Position numbers and translations under genes: made by a program. A model generated the notes under the pieces. That model was not told where the DNA came from. It made no database searches and was given only the letters and a program-made list of their open reading frames with translations. Below are positions 45,457-53,471 of a stretch of DNA of 64,000 nt, piece by piece. The stretch lies in assembly GCA_023664385.1 (NCBI GenBank), contig JAMPFU010000003.1, positions 78,538 through 142,537 on the forward strand. The letters run 5' to 3'. The DNA comes from Clostridium sp. GTDB lineage: Bacteria > Bacillota > Clostridia > Lachnospirales > Lachnospiraceae. The first letter of the stretch is position 1. Each line of letters begins with the position of its first letter.

Positions 45457-46041
45457 CTATTTGTTTTTATAATCCTTAATTCCGCCCCACTTCTTATCCT
45501 TGTCAGAAATGGTAAGGTCAGCCTTTGTCATCCCGTCAGGAAGGGGCCACGCTACGCCTATATCAGGGTCATCAAAGAAAAGCCCGCCCTCATCATTCGC
45601 ATGATAAAAATCAGAGCACTTATAGGTAAACTCAGCGCTTTCAGAAAGAACAATGAAGCCGTGTGCAAAATTTTTCGGAATGAAAAACTGCTTTTTATTT
45701 TCAGCAGAAAGCACAACACCAAACCATTTTCCAAAGGTTTTTGAGCCTTCTCTAAGGTCAACCGCCACGTCAAAAACCTCGCCGCTTACCACACGCACAA
45801 GCTTATCCTGCGGATAATTTATCTGAAAATGCAGTCCTCTTAACACACCCTTCTTGGAGCTTGACTGATTATCCTGAACAAAATCCACGTCAATACCCGC
45901 TGCCTGAAAATCCTGCTTCTGATATGTCTCCATAAAGTATCCACGCTCGTCGCCAAATACAGAAGGGGTAATTACCTTAAGCCCTTCTATATCACATGTT
46001 TCAACTGTTATTTTTCCAAATTTTTCTGTTTTGCCGTTCAT
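45457..46041 (-). CDS. rfbC: dTDP-4-dehydrorhamnose 3,5-epimerase
   Basis: 194 residues, the RmlC cupin. VFGDERGYFMETY, FVQDNQSSSKKGVLRGLHFQ (catalytic His) and PKNFAHGFIVLSESAEF (second His) are diagnostic. It is the first gene of the operon behind the promoter at 46139. No rfbD reductase is present in the window, so L-rhamnose is made only if rfbD is elsewhere. Confidence 0.96.
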   Translation of the reverse strand: MNGKTEKFGKITVETCDIEGLKVITPSVFGDERGYFMETYQKQDFQAAGIDVDFVQDNQSSSKKGVLRGLHFQINYPQDKLVRVVSGEVFDVAVDLREGSKTFGKWFGVVLSAENKKQFFIPKNFAHGFIVLSESAEFTYKCSDFYHANDEGGLFFDDPDIGVAWPLPDGMTKADLTISDKDKKWGGIKDYKNK

Positions 46042-46138
46042 TTTTTCGCCTTTCTAATAAATATTTTTCATCTATCCGTTATTAATACAAAATATATAAT
46101 TTCATAACCTGCCTAATAATATATCCCGCCGTCCTTTC

Positions 46139-46167
46139 ATTATAACAAAGTTGTTTTTGTAAGTAAA
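46139..46167 (-). promoter_or_regulatory. Promoter of the rfbC polymer operon
   Basis: Minus-strand TTTACT (46162-46167), 17-nt spacer, TATAAT (46139-46144), about 98 bp before the rfbC ATG. The operon downstream reads without an obvious terminator to 32939. Confidence 0.8.
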
Positions 46168-46195
46168 CGGCAACAAATAAATAACCATTAACTCA

Positions 46196-47146
46196 TTATG
46201 TACATTCATTTAATATGGCATCCACGCAAGCTTTTACTTTACTATTTTGCTTTTGCCCATCACTCAGGGACAAATAAACGGTAATAGGGTCAACAAAGCC
46301 CGTTCCATTAAAATTGATACAATAGCCAAGCTCCTGAACAACGCAGCCTACTTCATCGTCATCTAATGCCTGTTCCCTCGTCTTAATCTGAAATCTCTGC
46401 AAATCCCGTTTCGTGACCGCATATGTAGGATAAACATTATCCTGCAACCCAAAATAATGACAAATTGCCGAACTGCCTGATTTTATATTTGCTGAAATAT
46501 CCTCGATAAACTCAAATGTCTTAATCACAGGATTTCTAAATAAGGGCTCCAACAAATTCCACAGTTCCTTCGGGGAAATGCCTATGGAAAGCAGCCTTGC
46601 CCTTCCAACATCCTTGATAACCGGAAGCTTTAAATACTGTATTTCATCAAAGCATTTACGCACTGCCATGGTTGTCACATTAAGCTTCTCTGCAATTTCT
46701 TGGGCAGACATGTCCTGCCACTTTTCATATAAAGCCAACAGCAGCAGTTTTTGCGTAAGAAATGCAATTCTTTCAACAGGCTTAATCGTTTTATCTGCTC
46801 TCGCATATACCAATATATCCAAAAAAGGAAGAAAAACCATTTTGTCCCAAATAATAAACGGAATCCCCTCCTCCACCATCTTATTCCTTATATAAATGCT
46901 TTGGTTTTTGAGATACAATGCGCACTCCATACCCGAAAGTTTCTTCATAAGCCTTTGGTGCTTTCTCATAAAGCTCAAAGAAAACCTCATTAACGGTTCG
47001 GCAACCAGCCACTCAAGACCATCCATTTTGATTATATAAAAATCGTAGGTATTTTCAAAGGTTCGTGACAATTCTATACAATCCAAATATACTGATACGC
47101 CTATGGGGCTTTTAAGAGTTTTTTCTAAATATTCCTGCATTTGCAT
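46196..47146 (-). CDS. Unknown protein with central winged-helix motif
   Basis: 316 residues. The first about 140 residues are not recognised. A helix-turn-helix lies near 145-195 (SAQEIAEKLNVTTMAVRKCFDEIQYLKLPVIKDVG and LLSIGISPKE), like MarR-type or AbiEi-like DNA-binding modules. The C-terminal part has ICHYFGLQDNVYPTYAVTKRDLQRFQ. It is divergent from the AAA_14 ATPase at 47337 with a promoter on each side. The first ten codons are duplicated with variation after the ATPase (48608-48640). It may regulate the ATPase locus, possibly through the inverted repeat 47237-47262. Function is inferred from motif and position only. Confidence 0.7.
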   Translation of the reverse strand: MQMQEYLEKTLKSPIGVSVYLDCIELSRTFENTYDFYIIKMDGLEWLVAEPLMRFSLSFMRKHQRLMKKLSGMECALYLKNQSIYIRNKMVEEGIPFIIWDKMVFLPFLDILVYARADKTIKPVERIAFLTQKLLLLALYEKWQDMSAQEIAEKLNVTTMAVRKCFDEIQYLKLPVIKDVGRARLLSIGISPKELWNLLEPLFRNPVIKTFEFIEDISANIKSGSSAICHYFGLQDNVYPTYAVTKRDLQRFQIKTREQALDDDEVGCVVQELGYCINFNGTGFVDPITVYLSLSDGQKQNSKVKACVDAILNECT

Positions 47147-47228
47147 TTTAGTATTTCCTTGTGTTGTTTTTATATGTGCTTATGGTGGGTATTATAAATT
47201 AAAATATGGGTTGGTGCAAGGATATATT
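47119..47228 (-). repeat. Direct duplication, left copy
   Basis: 110 bp covering the first codons of the winged-helix gene, its ribosome-binding site and its promoter. It closely matches 48619-48722 over its whole length apart from a 6-bp insertion and scattered single changes. The two copies are direct repeats flanking the ATPase gene. Confidence 0.85.
47191..47219 (-). promoter_or_regulatory. Promoter of the winged-helix gene
   Basis: Minus-strand TTGCAC (47214-47219), 17-nt spacer, TATAAT (47191-47196). A matching promoter with TTGCTC is present in the right repeat copy (near 48683-48711), reading into the 3' end of the ATPase gene in antisense. Confidence 0.8.
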
Positions 47229-47236
47229 ATCACAAT

Positions 47237-47270
47237 CGACATTGACAACCACGCAAATGTCGTCTATAAT
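47237..47270 (+). promoter_or_regulatory. Consensus promoter of the ATPase gene with overlapping inverted repeat
   Basis: TTGACA (47242-47247), 17-nt spacer, TATAAT (47265-47270), a perfect sigma-A promoter. The inverted repeat CGACATT (47237-47243) and AATGTCG (47256-47262) overlaps the -35 and spacer. A protein bound there would block the promoter, so repression by a local regulator is likely. Confidence 0.8.
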
Positions 47271-47336
47271 AAATTTACATTTTAGTTTAGACAAGTTTTT
47301 GGATATTAAATATGCAGACTTTTAGGAGAAATTGCC

Positions 47337-48611
47337 ATGACATATATAAAAAGAGCTGCCGAGGATACGATTGCACGGATTTCCAAAATGTTTCCCGTGC
47401 TTTTGGTAACAGGTCCGAGGCAGGTAGGAAAAACAACCTTGCTGCAAAAACTGGCAGAGGAACAAAAGGAACTTGGCGTAAACCGTAAATACGTAACCCT
47501 AGATGATCCCGACGTGCGATACCTTGCAAAGCATGACCCGGCGTTATTTATGCAAAGATATGAGCCACCGGTACTGATTGATGAGATTCAATATGCAACA
47601 GAGCTCCTTCCGTACATCAAAATGAGCGTTGACCGTTCAAAACGAAAGGGTGATTTTTGGATTACGGGCTCACAAGCTTTTAGACTTATGGAGAATGTCA
47701 GTGAAAGTCTTGCGGGACGTGTCGGCATTATAAATCTGTTAGGACTTTCCGATGCAGAGATTTATAAAAACCCAAGTCAACCATTTTGTGCAGATGCTAA
47801 ACAGCTAATGAAGCGCATATCAACTATAAAACCAAGGGGACTGAATGAAATTTACAGGAGAATTTTCAAGGGCTCCATGCCAGAGCTTTATGCAGATAAA
47901 AATGTGGATTGGGAAACCTATTACCGTTCCTATGTAGATACCTATTTGCAACGGGATATTCGTGATTTGACACAAGTCGCTGATGAAATGCAGTTTTACA
48001 ATTTTATGACGATTGTTGCAGCCCACACCTCCAAACCAGTTGTTTATGAAGAATTGGCAAGCGCAGCGGGTATCTCAGCTCCAACTGCTAAAAAGTGGCT
48101 GTCTGTTTTGGTATCCTCCCACATCATTGCACTGATACAGCCATATCATAATAATGCACTGAAACGTGTTGTAAAAATGCCGTTTCTTCACTTTTTGGAC
48201 ACCGGACTTGCGGCATATCTTTTGAAATGGGGCAATTCTGAAGCACTCGAAAAAGGGGCAATGTCAGGGGCTTTTTTTGAAAGCTATGTATTTTCGGAAA
48301 TCTATAAAAGTTATCTCAATGCGGGAAAGGAGCCTCCGATTTTTTATTACAGGGACAAGGATAAGAAGGAAATCGACCTGCTGATTTATCAAAATGGAAC
48401 CCTGTTCCCGATAGAAATTAAAAAGTCCGCCTCCCCCGGTAAGGCAGCAATCAAGAATTTCCGTGTTTTAGAGCCTGTGACCCGATCTGATACCTTCAAC
48501 GATTTGGAAAGCTTAAAGATTGAAATCGGAACAGGCAGTGTTATTTGTATGTCAAACAACTTACTTCCGATTGACGAAAAGAATTGGTACGTGCCTGCTT
48601 GGTTGATTTAA
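47337..48611 (+). CDS. AAA_14 ATPase with DUF4143 domain
   Basis: 424 residues. AAA_14 domain first: PVLLVTGPRQVGKTTLLQKLAEE (Walker A), KYVTLDDPDVRYLAKHDP, PPVLIDEIQYATELLPYIK (Walker B) and FWITGSQAFRLMENVSESLAGRV (sensor). The DUF4143 half (about 190-400) carries YVDTYLQRDIRDLTQV, a winged-helix-like segment (AAGISAPTAKKWLSVL), and the nuclease-like FYRDKDKKEIDLLIYQNG...PIEIKKS pattern. The family is common in accessory regions and its role is unknown. GGAG lies nine bases before the ATG. A 110-bp duplication flanks it. It ends at 48611, overlapping a remnant of the winged-helix gene. Confidence 0.93.
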   Translation: MTYIKRAAEDTIARISKMFPVLLVTGPRQVGKTTLLQKLAEEQKELGVNRKYVTLDDPDVRYLAKHDPALFMQRYEPPVLIDEIQYATELLPYIKMSVDRSKRKGDFWITGSQAFRLMENVSESLAGRVGIINLLGLSDAEIYKNPSQPFCADAKQLMKRISTIKPRGLNEIYRRIFKGSMPELYADKNVDWETYYRSYVDTYLQRDIRDLTQVADEMQFYNFMTIVAAHTSKPVVYEELASAAGISAPTAKKWLSVLVSSHIIALIQPYHNNALKRVVKMPFLHFLDTGLAAYLLKWGNSEALEKGAMSGAFFESYVFSEIYKSYLNAGKEPPIFYYRDKDKKEIDLLIYQNGTLFPIEIKKSASPGKAAIKNFRVLEPVTRSDTFNDLESLKIEIGTGSVICMSNNLLPIDEKNWYVPAWLI

Positions 48612-48640
48612 GGAGAACATTTTTCTAAATATTTTTGCAT
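48608..48640 (-). pseudogene. Remnant of a second winged-helix gene start
   Basis: ATG at 48640 gives MQKYLEKCSP and stop, compared with MQMQEYLEKTLKSP at the start of the gene at 47146. It carries the same ribosome-binding site and promoter (right repeat copy 48619-48722). It is clearly a truncated copy whose break lies at the ATPase stop codon. Confidence 0.75.
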
Positions 48641-48722
48641 TTTAGTATTTCCATGTGTTGTTTTTATGTGTGTTTACGGTGGATATTATAAATTAAAATA
48701 TGGGTTGGAGCAAGGAGATATT
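48619..48722 (-). repeat. Direct duplication, right copy
   Basis: 104 bp matching 47119-47228. See left copy. Together they suggest that the ATPase gene was inserted or exchanged between duplicated ends. Confidence 0.85.
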
Positions 48723-48735
48723 GCCCAACCCTTTT
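48702..48735 (+). terminator. Terminator of the ATPase gene
   Basis: GGGTTGG (48702-48708) and CCAACCC (48725-48731) with TTTT after it. The left arm belongs to the right repeat copy and the right arm to new sequence, so the duplication helped to form it. Confidence 0.55.
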
Positions 48736-48791
48736 AGAAATTTTATGACATTTTCGTATTTTAGAGCCTGTGCATCAAAATAGTCTTACAA

Positions 48792-49307
48792 TTACACAGT
48801 AATTAAATTTAATTTCCGTAATTCATCAAACGTATTTTCAATCGTTGCTTCATCAAATTTTGTTCCCTTTATCTCTTTAAATTTATTTATAATTTTTTCC
48901 TTACTGATAGGAGCATAAACAAGATTATTAGCAACATAATCCATAGTAGCAAGCGCCTCTAATTCCCTAGGACTTCTATGTGCAAACTGCTCTATTACCT
49001 GTATAGCACATTTTTCATCATCGTCTGACAAGCTATTATGAGTTATTTGGGCATTCCCTTTACTTATTACATGCGTTTTTCCACTATCATCAATTTTTAT
49101 TACATTTTCACTTTCAAGATAATACATAATATTGTCTAATTTTTCACTGTACGGTCCATAATAATGTATACCATACCGAAGATTAAGCGCTATGCCTTCC
49201 CTCTCAAAAAAGTAAAATAACTTTTGAGCAGCTTTTTTCCCAAGCTCAGCACCATCAAATTTTTCGCAAATCAATTCAAAAAGATACGCATGGTTTTCAT
49301 ATTTCAT
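48792..49307 (-). CDS. YwgA-like protein
   Basis: 171 residues, cytoplasmic. GKKAAQKLFYFFEREG, then RYGIHYYGPYSEKLDNIMYYLESENVI, resembles Bacillus YwgA and, more loosely, the SocA/Panacea antitoxin fold, with a winged-helix C-terminal half (ISKEKIINKFKEIKGTKFDEATIENTFDELRKL). In Bacillus ywgA neighbours ywfO, an HD hydrolase, and the same pairing is seen here: its ATG overlaps the HD gene stop by four bases. GGAGGACG precedes the start. It probably forms a functional pair with the HD protein; the activity is not known. Confidence 0.75.
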   Translation of the reverse strand: MKYENHAYLFELICEKFDGAELGKKAAQKLFYFFEREGIALNLRYGIHYYGPYSEKLDNIMYYLESENVIKIDDSGKTHVISKGNAQITHNSLSDDDEKCAIQVIEQFAHRSPRELEALATMDYVANNLVYAPISKEKIINKFKEIKGTKFDEATIENTFDELRKLNLITV

Positions 49308-50593
49308 AATTCGTCCTCCATAATACTATTATTAACGTCTTTCATGTATTCAAACGCTTTTTCTGCAACATCGGGAGCACAGTATATTCTCATTATATCA
49401 ATTTTTTCTGACAAAGCATTAATAATTTCCGACTCCTCAGAAATCGTTGTTACCCTGTCAGTTTTTTCATCATAAATTATTATAGCCTTTTCGTCAGAAA
49501 ACTCAACCCTTTTAGGAATTTTATGCGGCATTTTACCTGCCGATTTATCCACAATCAAATTTTCTTTCCCTACTTTTTCTGATAATTCAGAATAATTCCT
49601 CTGAAATTCTCTCTTATCAGCTTCAACCGGATGTGTTTTCGTATAGCAGACCCGCGGGTATACAATTCGGAATATAATATTTCTACACGCCTCATCTTGA
49701 GCATTTTCCTTTAAAGCCTGTATCACCCTACAGTCATCCCACTCCAAATACTCCGCTGTATTTACCGGATATATCCCATCAGGTAAAACAGACTTTAAAG
49801 CTCTTACAAGCATAATGTCAAAATATCTTCGGGTTCTATGGAAATATACCTGTATAAACATAAAGTATCTCGCTAAAACAAATTCCTCAAACGCCTGAAC
49901 ACCTCCATGTTGAATTGCAAGTCGAGGGCAGTCATCCATAAAGTGAATTGTAAATGAGGAAATTAAACGTTCAATATCATATACACCATATTTTACCCCA
50001 CAATAATATGAATCACGCAGCAAATAATCCATCTTATCACAATCTAATTCGCTATCCATAAAACTTTTCAAAAACATAAATTCAGAATTTGGTCCCGCAT
50101 CTCTTCCCCTATAAATATCACATAACAATTTGGGCGTTATATTATATTCCTCACCATACTTGTTTACAAATTCATTACCTATTTCATGTATAATGTCTGC
50201 AATTTCTGTTTCATTTATAATCTTAACAGTATAGTCCTCATGTTCCAGCACATCAGAAAAAAGTTTTTCAGATGCATGGGAAAATGGTGCATGACCTATA
50301 TCATGTACAAGTGCTATCAGCCTTAGCAATTGCTCATACCATGCACGCTTAGGTTCAGGAAATTTATCCTCAAAGCCTTGTATGGCAGAACTAAATGCTC
50401 TAGTTACAAGGTGCATAACTCCTAACGAGTGTTCAAAACGTGTATGTTCCGCACCAGGGAAAACATAATAAGTCATAGCAAGCTGCTTTATATATCTAAG
50501 TCTTTGAAATGGTTTGGAATTGATAATTTTCAGTTCACCACCTCTCACTTCAATAAAGCCATGAATCGGATCTCGAAATTTGTCATTTTTCAA
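49304..50593 (-). CDS. YwfO-like HD-domain hydrolase (SAMHD1/dGTPase family)
   Basis: 429 residues. FRDPIHGFIEVRGGE at the start and the HD metal site GAEHTRFEHSLGVMH, LVHDIGHAPFSHASE (HD pair) and SELDCDKMDYLLRDSYYCGVKYG are as in the SAMHD1-like dNTP triphosphohydrolases and B. subtilis YwfO. Substrates are likely dNTPs or related nucleotides. It starts with TTG, which has AAAGGAGG seven bases upstream; no better ATG exists. It sits second in a unit: two-TM protein (60-bp gap before), HD, YwgA-like. Confidence 0.88.
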   Translation of the reverse strand: MKNDKFRDPIHGFIEVRGGELKIINSKPFQRLRYIKQLAMTYYVFPGAEHTRFEHSLGVMHLVTRAFSSAIQGFEDKFPEPKRAWYEQLLRLIALVHDIGHAPFSHASEKLFSDVLEHEDYTVKIINETEIADIIHEIGNEFVNKYGEEYNITPKLLCDIYRGRDAGPNSEFMFLKSFMDSELDCDKMDYLLRDSYYCGVKYGVYDIERLISSFTIHFMDDCPRLAIQHGGVQAFEEFVLARYFMFIQVYFHRTRRYFDIMLVRALKSVLPDGIYPVNTAEYLEWDDCRVIQALKENAQDEACRNIIFRIVYPRVCYTKTHPVEADKREFQRNYSELSEKVGKENLIVDKSAGKMPHKIPKRVEFSDEKAIIIYDEKTDRVTTISEESEIINALSEKIDIMRIYCAPDVAEKAFEYMKDVNNSIMEDEL

Positions 50594-50653
50594 CTTACCG
50601 CCTCCTTTGCATACAGAACATTTGTTCTATTATAATTGTTTTTAGATATAATG

Positions 50654-52261
50654 TCAATAGGTATGCCAATTTCCCATAATCCCATTATATCGCAGACGAA
50701 GCTCATTAGCATAATCATCCTTCATATCAATAATGTCCAAATAGGAAATCAGCTTCTCAATTTCTGCAATATAGTATTCCAAAGGTTTTGTGAATTTTTG
50801 TTTTGCCGAATCGTTACCAGCCTTCAATAAAAATATAACGTATGTATAAGAAAGCCCCAGCAGGGAAATTCGCAATGTATAATGTGGATTATGATTTACT
50901 CCCGAGCGGGCAATCATTACATAATCATGCAACATATTTACTATAGTATTATTATCTTTTTCTTTTATACTGGAAAGCATTTTCTCCAATTCAGCCCCAT
51001 ATTCAGAATGTCCTTCCGCATTCTTACCACATAAAACTGAAGCACGTTTTTCTTTTGTATAATTTAAACATTCACCATCCATCTCGGAAAATTCTTTTCT
51101 AAAATATTTTTCGTAATAAGACAGTATCGTATGATATATTTTTTCTTTTCTTATATCCATTATAGTACCGTCATTGTGCATTTTTATAAATGCCCGCTTA
51201 TAGTTATCCATAATTTTATTTTTGTTTTCGAATGTTTGATCGAATGTTTGATCGAATGTTTGATCAAATATTTTATCCAGCCCTTCATATGCACATCCAA
51301 GATTTCTAAAATATACCTCTCGTTCATATGGAGTATTTTCACTCCATTTAGCAGCACATCCACAAAAATAAACTGCCTTATTTGCATAATCCTTCTTGTT
51401 TTTTATTGTTTTAAATGCAGCATCCTTACCACATACATTTATAATTCTGCTATAAGAATCACCAACGGCTCCTGCCAAATAACATGCCATTTCAACACTA
51501 TCTCCATTATAATCCGGAGGATTATCACGTTTATCCTCATCATATTCCAATGGTATATCTATTTGTTTTGCAAAATTGGTACATATATTGATAGCACTCA
51601 TAAAGCATTCGTAAACATCCTTAATTTTTTCTTCATTATATCCTTTATAATACTTAAATTCAGCAATTCTATAATCTAAATACTGCTTCACTAATTTCTC
51701 CGGCTGTTTACTTGATGCATACTCCTCTATTTTTTTCAAACCAACATTTGCTTTTGCTATTAATAATTCATGTTGATTACTTCCTGATGTATACAAGGAA
51801 TAAATTTCAACAAAAACATGCTCAATTTCCATAAGCGACAAGACATCATCATTTTGGTTTTGCGGCTTATTAAAATATTCTATAAATTTTTCATAAAAAT
51901 ACATTGAGATGGCATCCTTTGAAGTTTTCAATAATTCCTGTAAAAAGAGCATATTATAGTTATTAAAACTCACTTCAACAGATTTTTTTATACGTTCAGA
52001 ATCCGATTTCAATTCTTCTAATTCTCTTCTATTTATAGAATTAGCAATGTTCAAGCCTGTCCACACTGTTATCGCAGCACCAATAATTGCAATTCCTGTT
52101 GCCAGCAATGATGCCTCTGAATATGCAGCAGCAACTCCCTTATCAAGTTTCATAAATGCAATAAATATAGTAATAGGGCATGCAAGGATAAGAAGCATAA
52201 TACTGATAATAATACTTATTTTAGCAATTTCAGCAAACTTGCTTTTACTAGATTGGTTCAT
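50654..52261 (-). CDS. Unknown membrane protein: two TM helices and long helical domain
   Basis: 535 residues. TM1 about 13-33 and TM2 about 45-68 (SLLATGIAIIGAAITVWTGL) are followed by a coiled coil (NRRELEELKSDSERIKKSV) and a long all-helical cytoplasmic region. That region has Tyr/Asn/Lys-rich helix pairs that look TPR- or HEPN-like without clear motifs, and many Cys/Tyr residues. Three in-frame copies of the unit FDQT (51230-51265) lie near residue 335. The gene is strongly AT-rich. First gene of a likely operon with the HD and YwgA-like genes. No known family is recognised. Confidence 0.85.
   Translation of the reverse strand: MNQSSKSKFAEIAKISIIISIMLLILACPITIFIAFMKLDKGVAAAYSEASLLATGIAIIGAAITVWTGLNIANSINRRELEELKSDSERIKKSVEVSFNNYNMLFLQELLKTSKDAISMYFYEKFIEYFNKPQNQNDDVLSLMEIEHVFVEIYSLYTSGSNQHELLIAKANVGLKKIEEYASSKQPEKLVKQYLDYRIAEFKYYKGYNEEKIKDVYECFMSAINICTNFAKQIDIPLEYDEDKRDNPPDYNGDSVEMACYLAGAVGDSYSRIINVCGKDAAFKTIKNKKDYANKAVYFCGCAAKWSENTPYEREVYFRNLGCAYEGLDKIFDQTFDQTFDQTFENKNKIMDNYKRAFIKMHNDGTIMDIRKEKIYHTILSYYEKYFRKEFSEMDGECLNYTKEKRASVLCGKNAEGHSEYGAELEKMLSSIKEKDNNTIVNMLHDYVMIARSGVNHNPHYTLRISLLGLSYTYVIFLLKAGNDSAKQKFTKPLEYYIAEIEKLISYLDIIDMKDDYANELRLRYNGIMGNWHTY
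51230..51265 (-). repeat. Three tandem 12-bp units inside the two-TM gene
   Basis: GAATGTTTGATC three times in a row (51230, 51242, 51254), encoding (F)DQT repeats without changing the frame. Unit number could vary between strains by slippage. Confidence 0.9.
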
Positions 52262-52369
52262 TTTAATAATCCACCTTTCTTCTGCTCTTTAATATATCAT
52301 ACCATGTCGAAAAAAGCACTTAGCTCATTGTCCTAGTTATAGTGTATTTGTGCCAGTTAAACCAATTTA

Positions 52370-52421
52370 GATAAATAAAAAGGTTTGGTAAATGCTATAT
52401 TTCTAGTATTTACCAGACCTT
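52370..52421 (-). terminator. Strong intrinsic terminator of the right polysaccharide operon
   Basis: AGGTTTGGTAAATGCTA (52381-52397) and TAGTATTTACCAGACCT (52404-52420) pair over about 16 bp. The minus strand then runs TTTTTATTTAT. It lies 50 bp after the epimerase stop and ends the operon before the island gene at 52261. Confidence 0.88.
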
Positions 52422-52471
52422 ATGTGTTGAAGTAAAGATTTTTCATTAATTTATTCAAAAGTAATACTAAC

Positions 52472-53467
52472 TTATTTCATATACTGATTATACCACTCGA
52501 CAAACTTAGTCAAGCCATCTTCCAAACTAGTATCAGGTTTAAATCCAAAATCTCGTTCCAAGTCACTTACATCCGCAAAAGTTTGATATACATCCCCTTG
52601 CTGCATAGGTAAAAACTCTTTATCTGCCTTTTTACCAAGACACTTTTCCAAAACTTCTACAAAATGCAATAAATTTTCCGGCTTATTATTACCTATATTG
52701 TACACTTTATATCTAACACCATCTTCATTTTCAACAGGAGGGTTTGGTATAATCCGCATCATCCCCTGTATAATATCATCAATGTATGTGAAATCCCTGT
52801 ACAAATCACCATTATTGAATATCTTTATGGTTTCACCTGCAAGAATTTTATTTGTAAAAGAAAAATATGCCATATCAGGTCTTCCAAAAGGTCCATAAAC
52901 TGTAAAAAACCTTAGCCCGGTTGCTGGTATACCATATAATTTACTATATGCATGTGCCATAAGCTCGTTAGATTTTTTTGTTGCAGCATATAAGCTTACA
53001 GGATTGTCCACCCTATCTTCAACAGAATACGGTACTTTCTTATTTGAACCATATACGGAGCTAGATGAAGCATACACTAAATGCTCAACCATATTATATC
53101 TGCAACATTCAAGAATATTAAAAAAGCCTACTAAATTAGAGCTTATATAAGCCTCCGGATTTGTGATACTATATCTGACACCTGCCTGCGCTGCCAAGTT
53201 TACAACAATCTGAGGTCTGACGTCCGCAAAAACCTTTTCAAGTGATTCTTTATCCGAAATATCAATTTTGAAAAAATCAAAATCCTTATATAGTTTTAGT
53301 TGTTCCAATCTATCAAGTTTAAGCTGGACATCATAATAATCGTTTAAATTGTCTATTCCTACAACCACAAAACCTTCATCCAAAAGTTTCTTGGAAAGAT
53401 GATATCCTATAAAACCAGCACTACCAGTAACCAAAATTATTTTTTTATCATTATTTTTTTTATTCAT
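52472..53467 (-). CDS. UDP-glucuronate 4-epimerase-like SDR
   Basis: 331 residues from ATG 53467 (GAGGG upstream). Motifs: VTGSAGFIGYHLSKKLL, GIDNLNDYYDVQLKLDRL, NLAAQAGVRYSITNP, YASSSSVYGSNKKVPYS with the YAATKKSNE Tyr/Lys, and RFFTVYGPFGRPDMAYFSF. These are features of the WbpP/LspL/Cap1J group that makes UDP-galacturonate. It lies directly after ugd (4-bp gap), which supplies UDP-glucuronate. Last gene of the operon from 63.8 kb. Confidence 0.92.
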   Translation of the reverse strand: MNKKNNDKKIILVTGSAGFIGYHLSKKLLDEGFVVVGIDNLNDYYDVQLKLDRLEQLKLYKDFDFFKIDISDKESLEKVFADVRPQIVVNLAAQAGVRYSITNPEAYISSNLVGFFNILECCRYNMVEHLVYASSSSVYGSNKKVPYSVEDRVDNPVSLYAATKKSNELMAHAYSKLYGIPATGLRFFTVYGPFGRPDMAYFSFTNKILAGETIKIFNNGDLYRDFTYIDDIIQGMMRIIPNPPVENEDGVRYKVYNIGNNKPENLLHFVEVLEKCLGKKADKEFLPMQQGDVYQTFADVSDLERDFGFKPDTSLEDGLTKFVEWYNQYMK

Positions 53468-53471
53468 ATTT

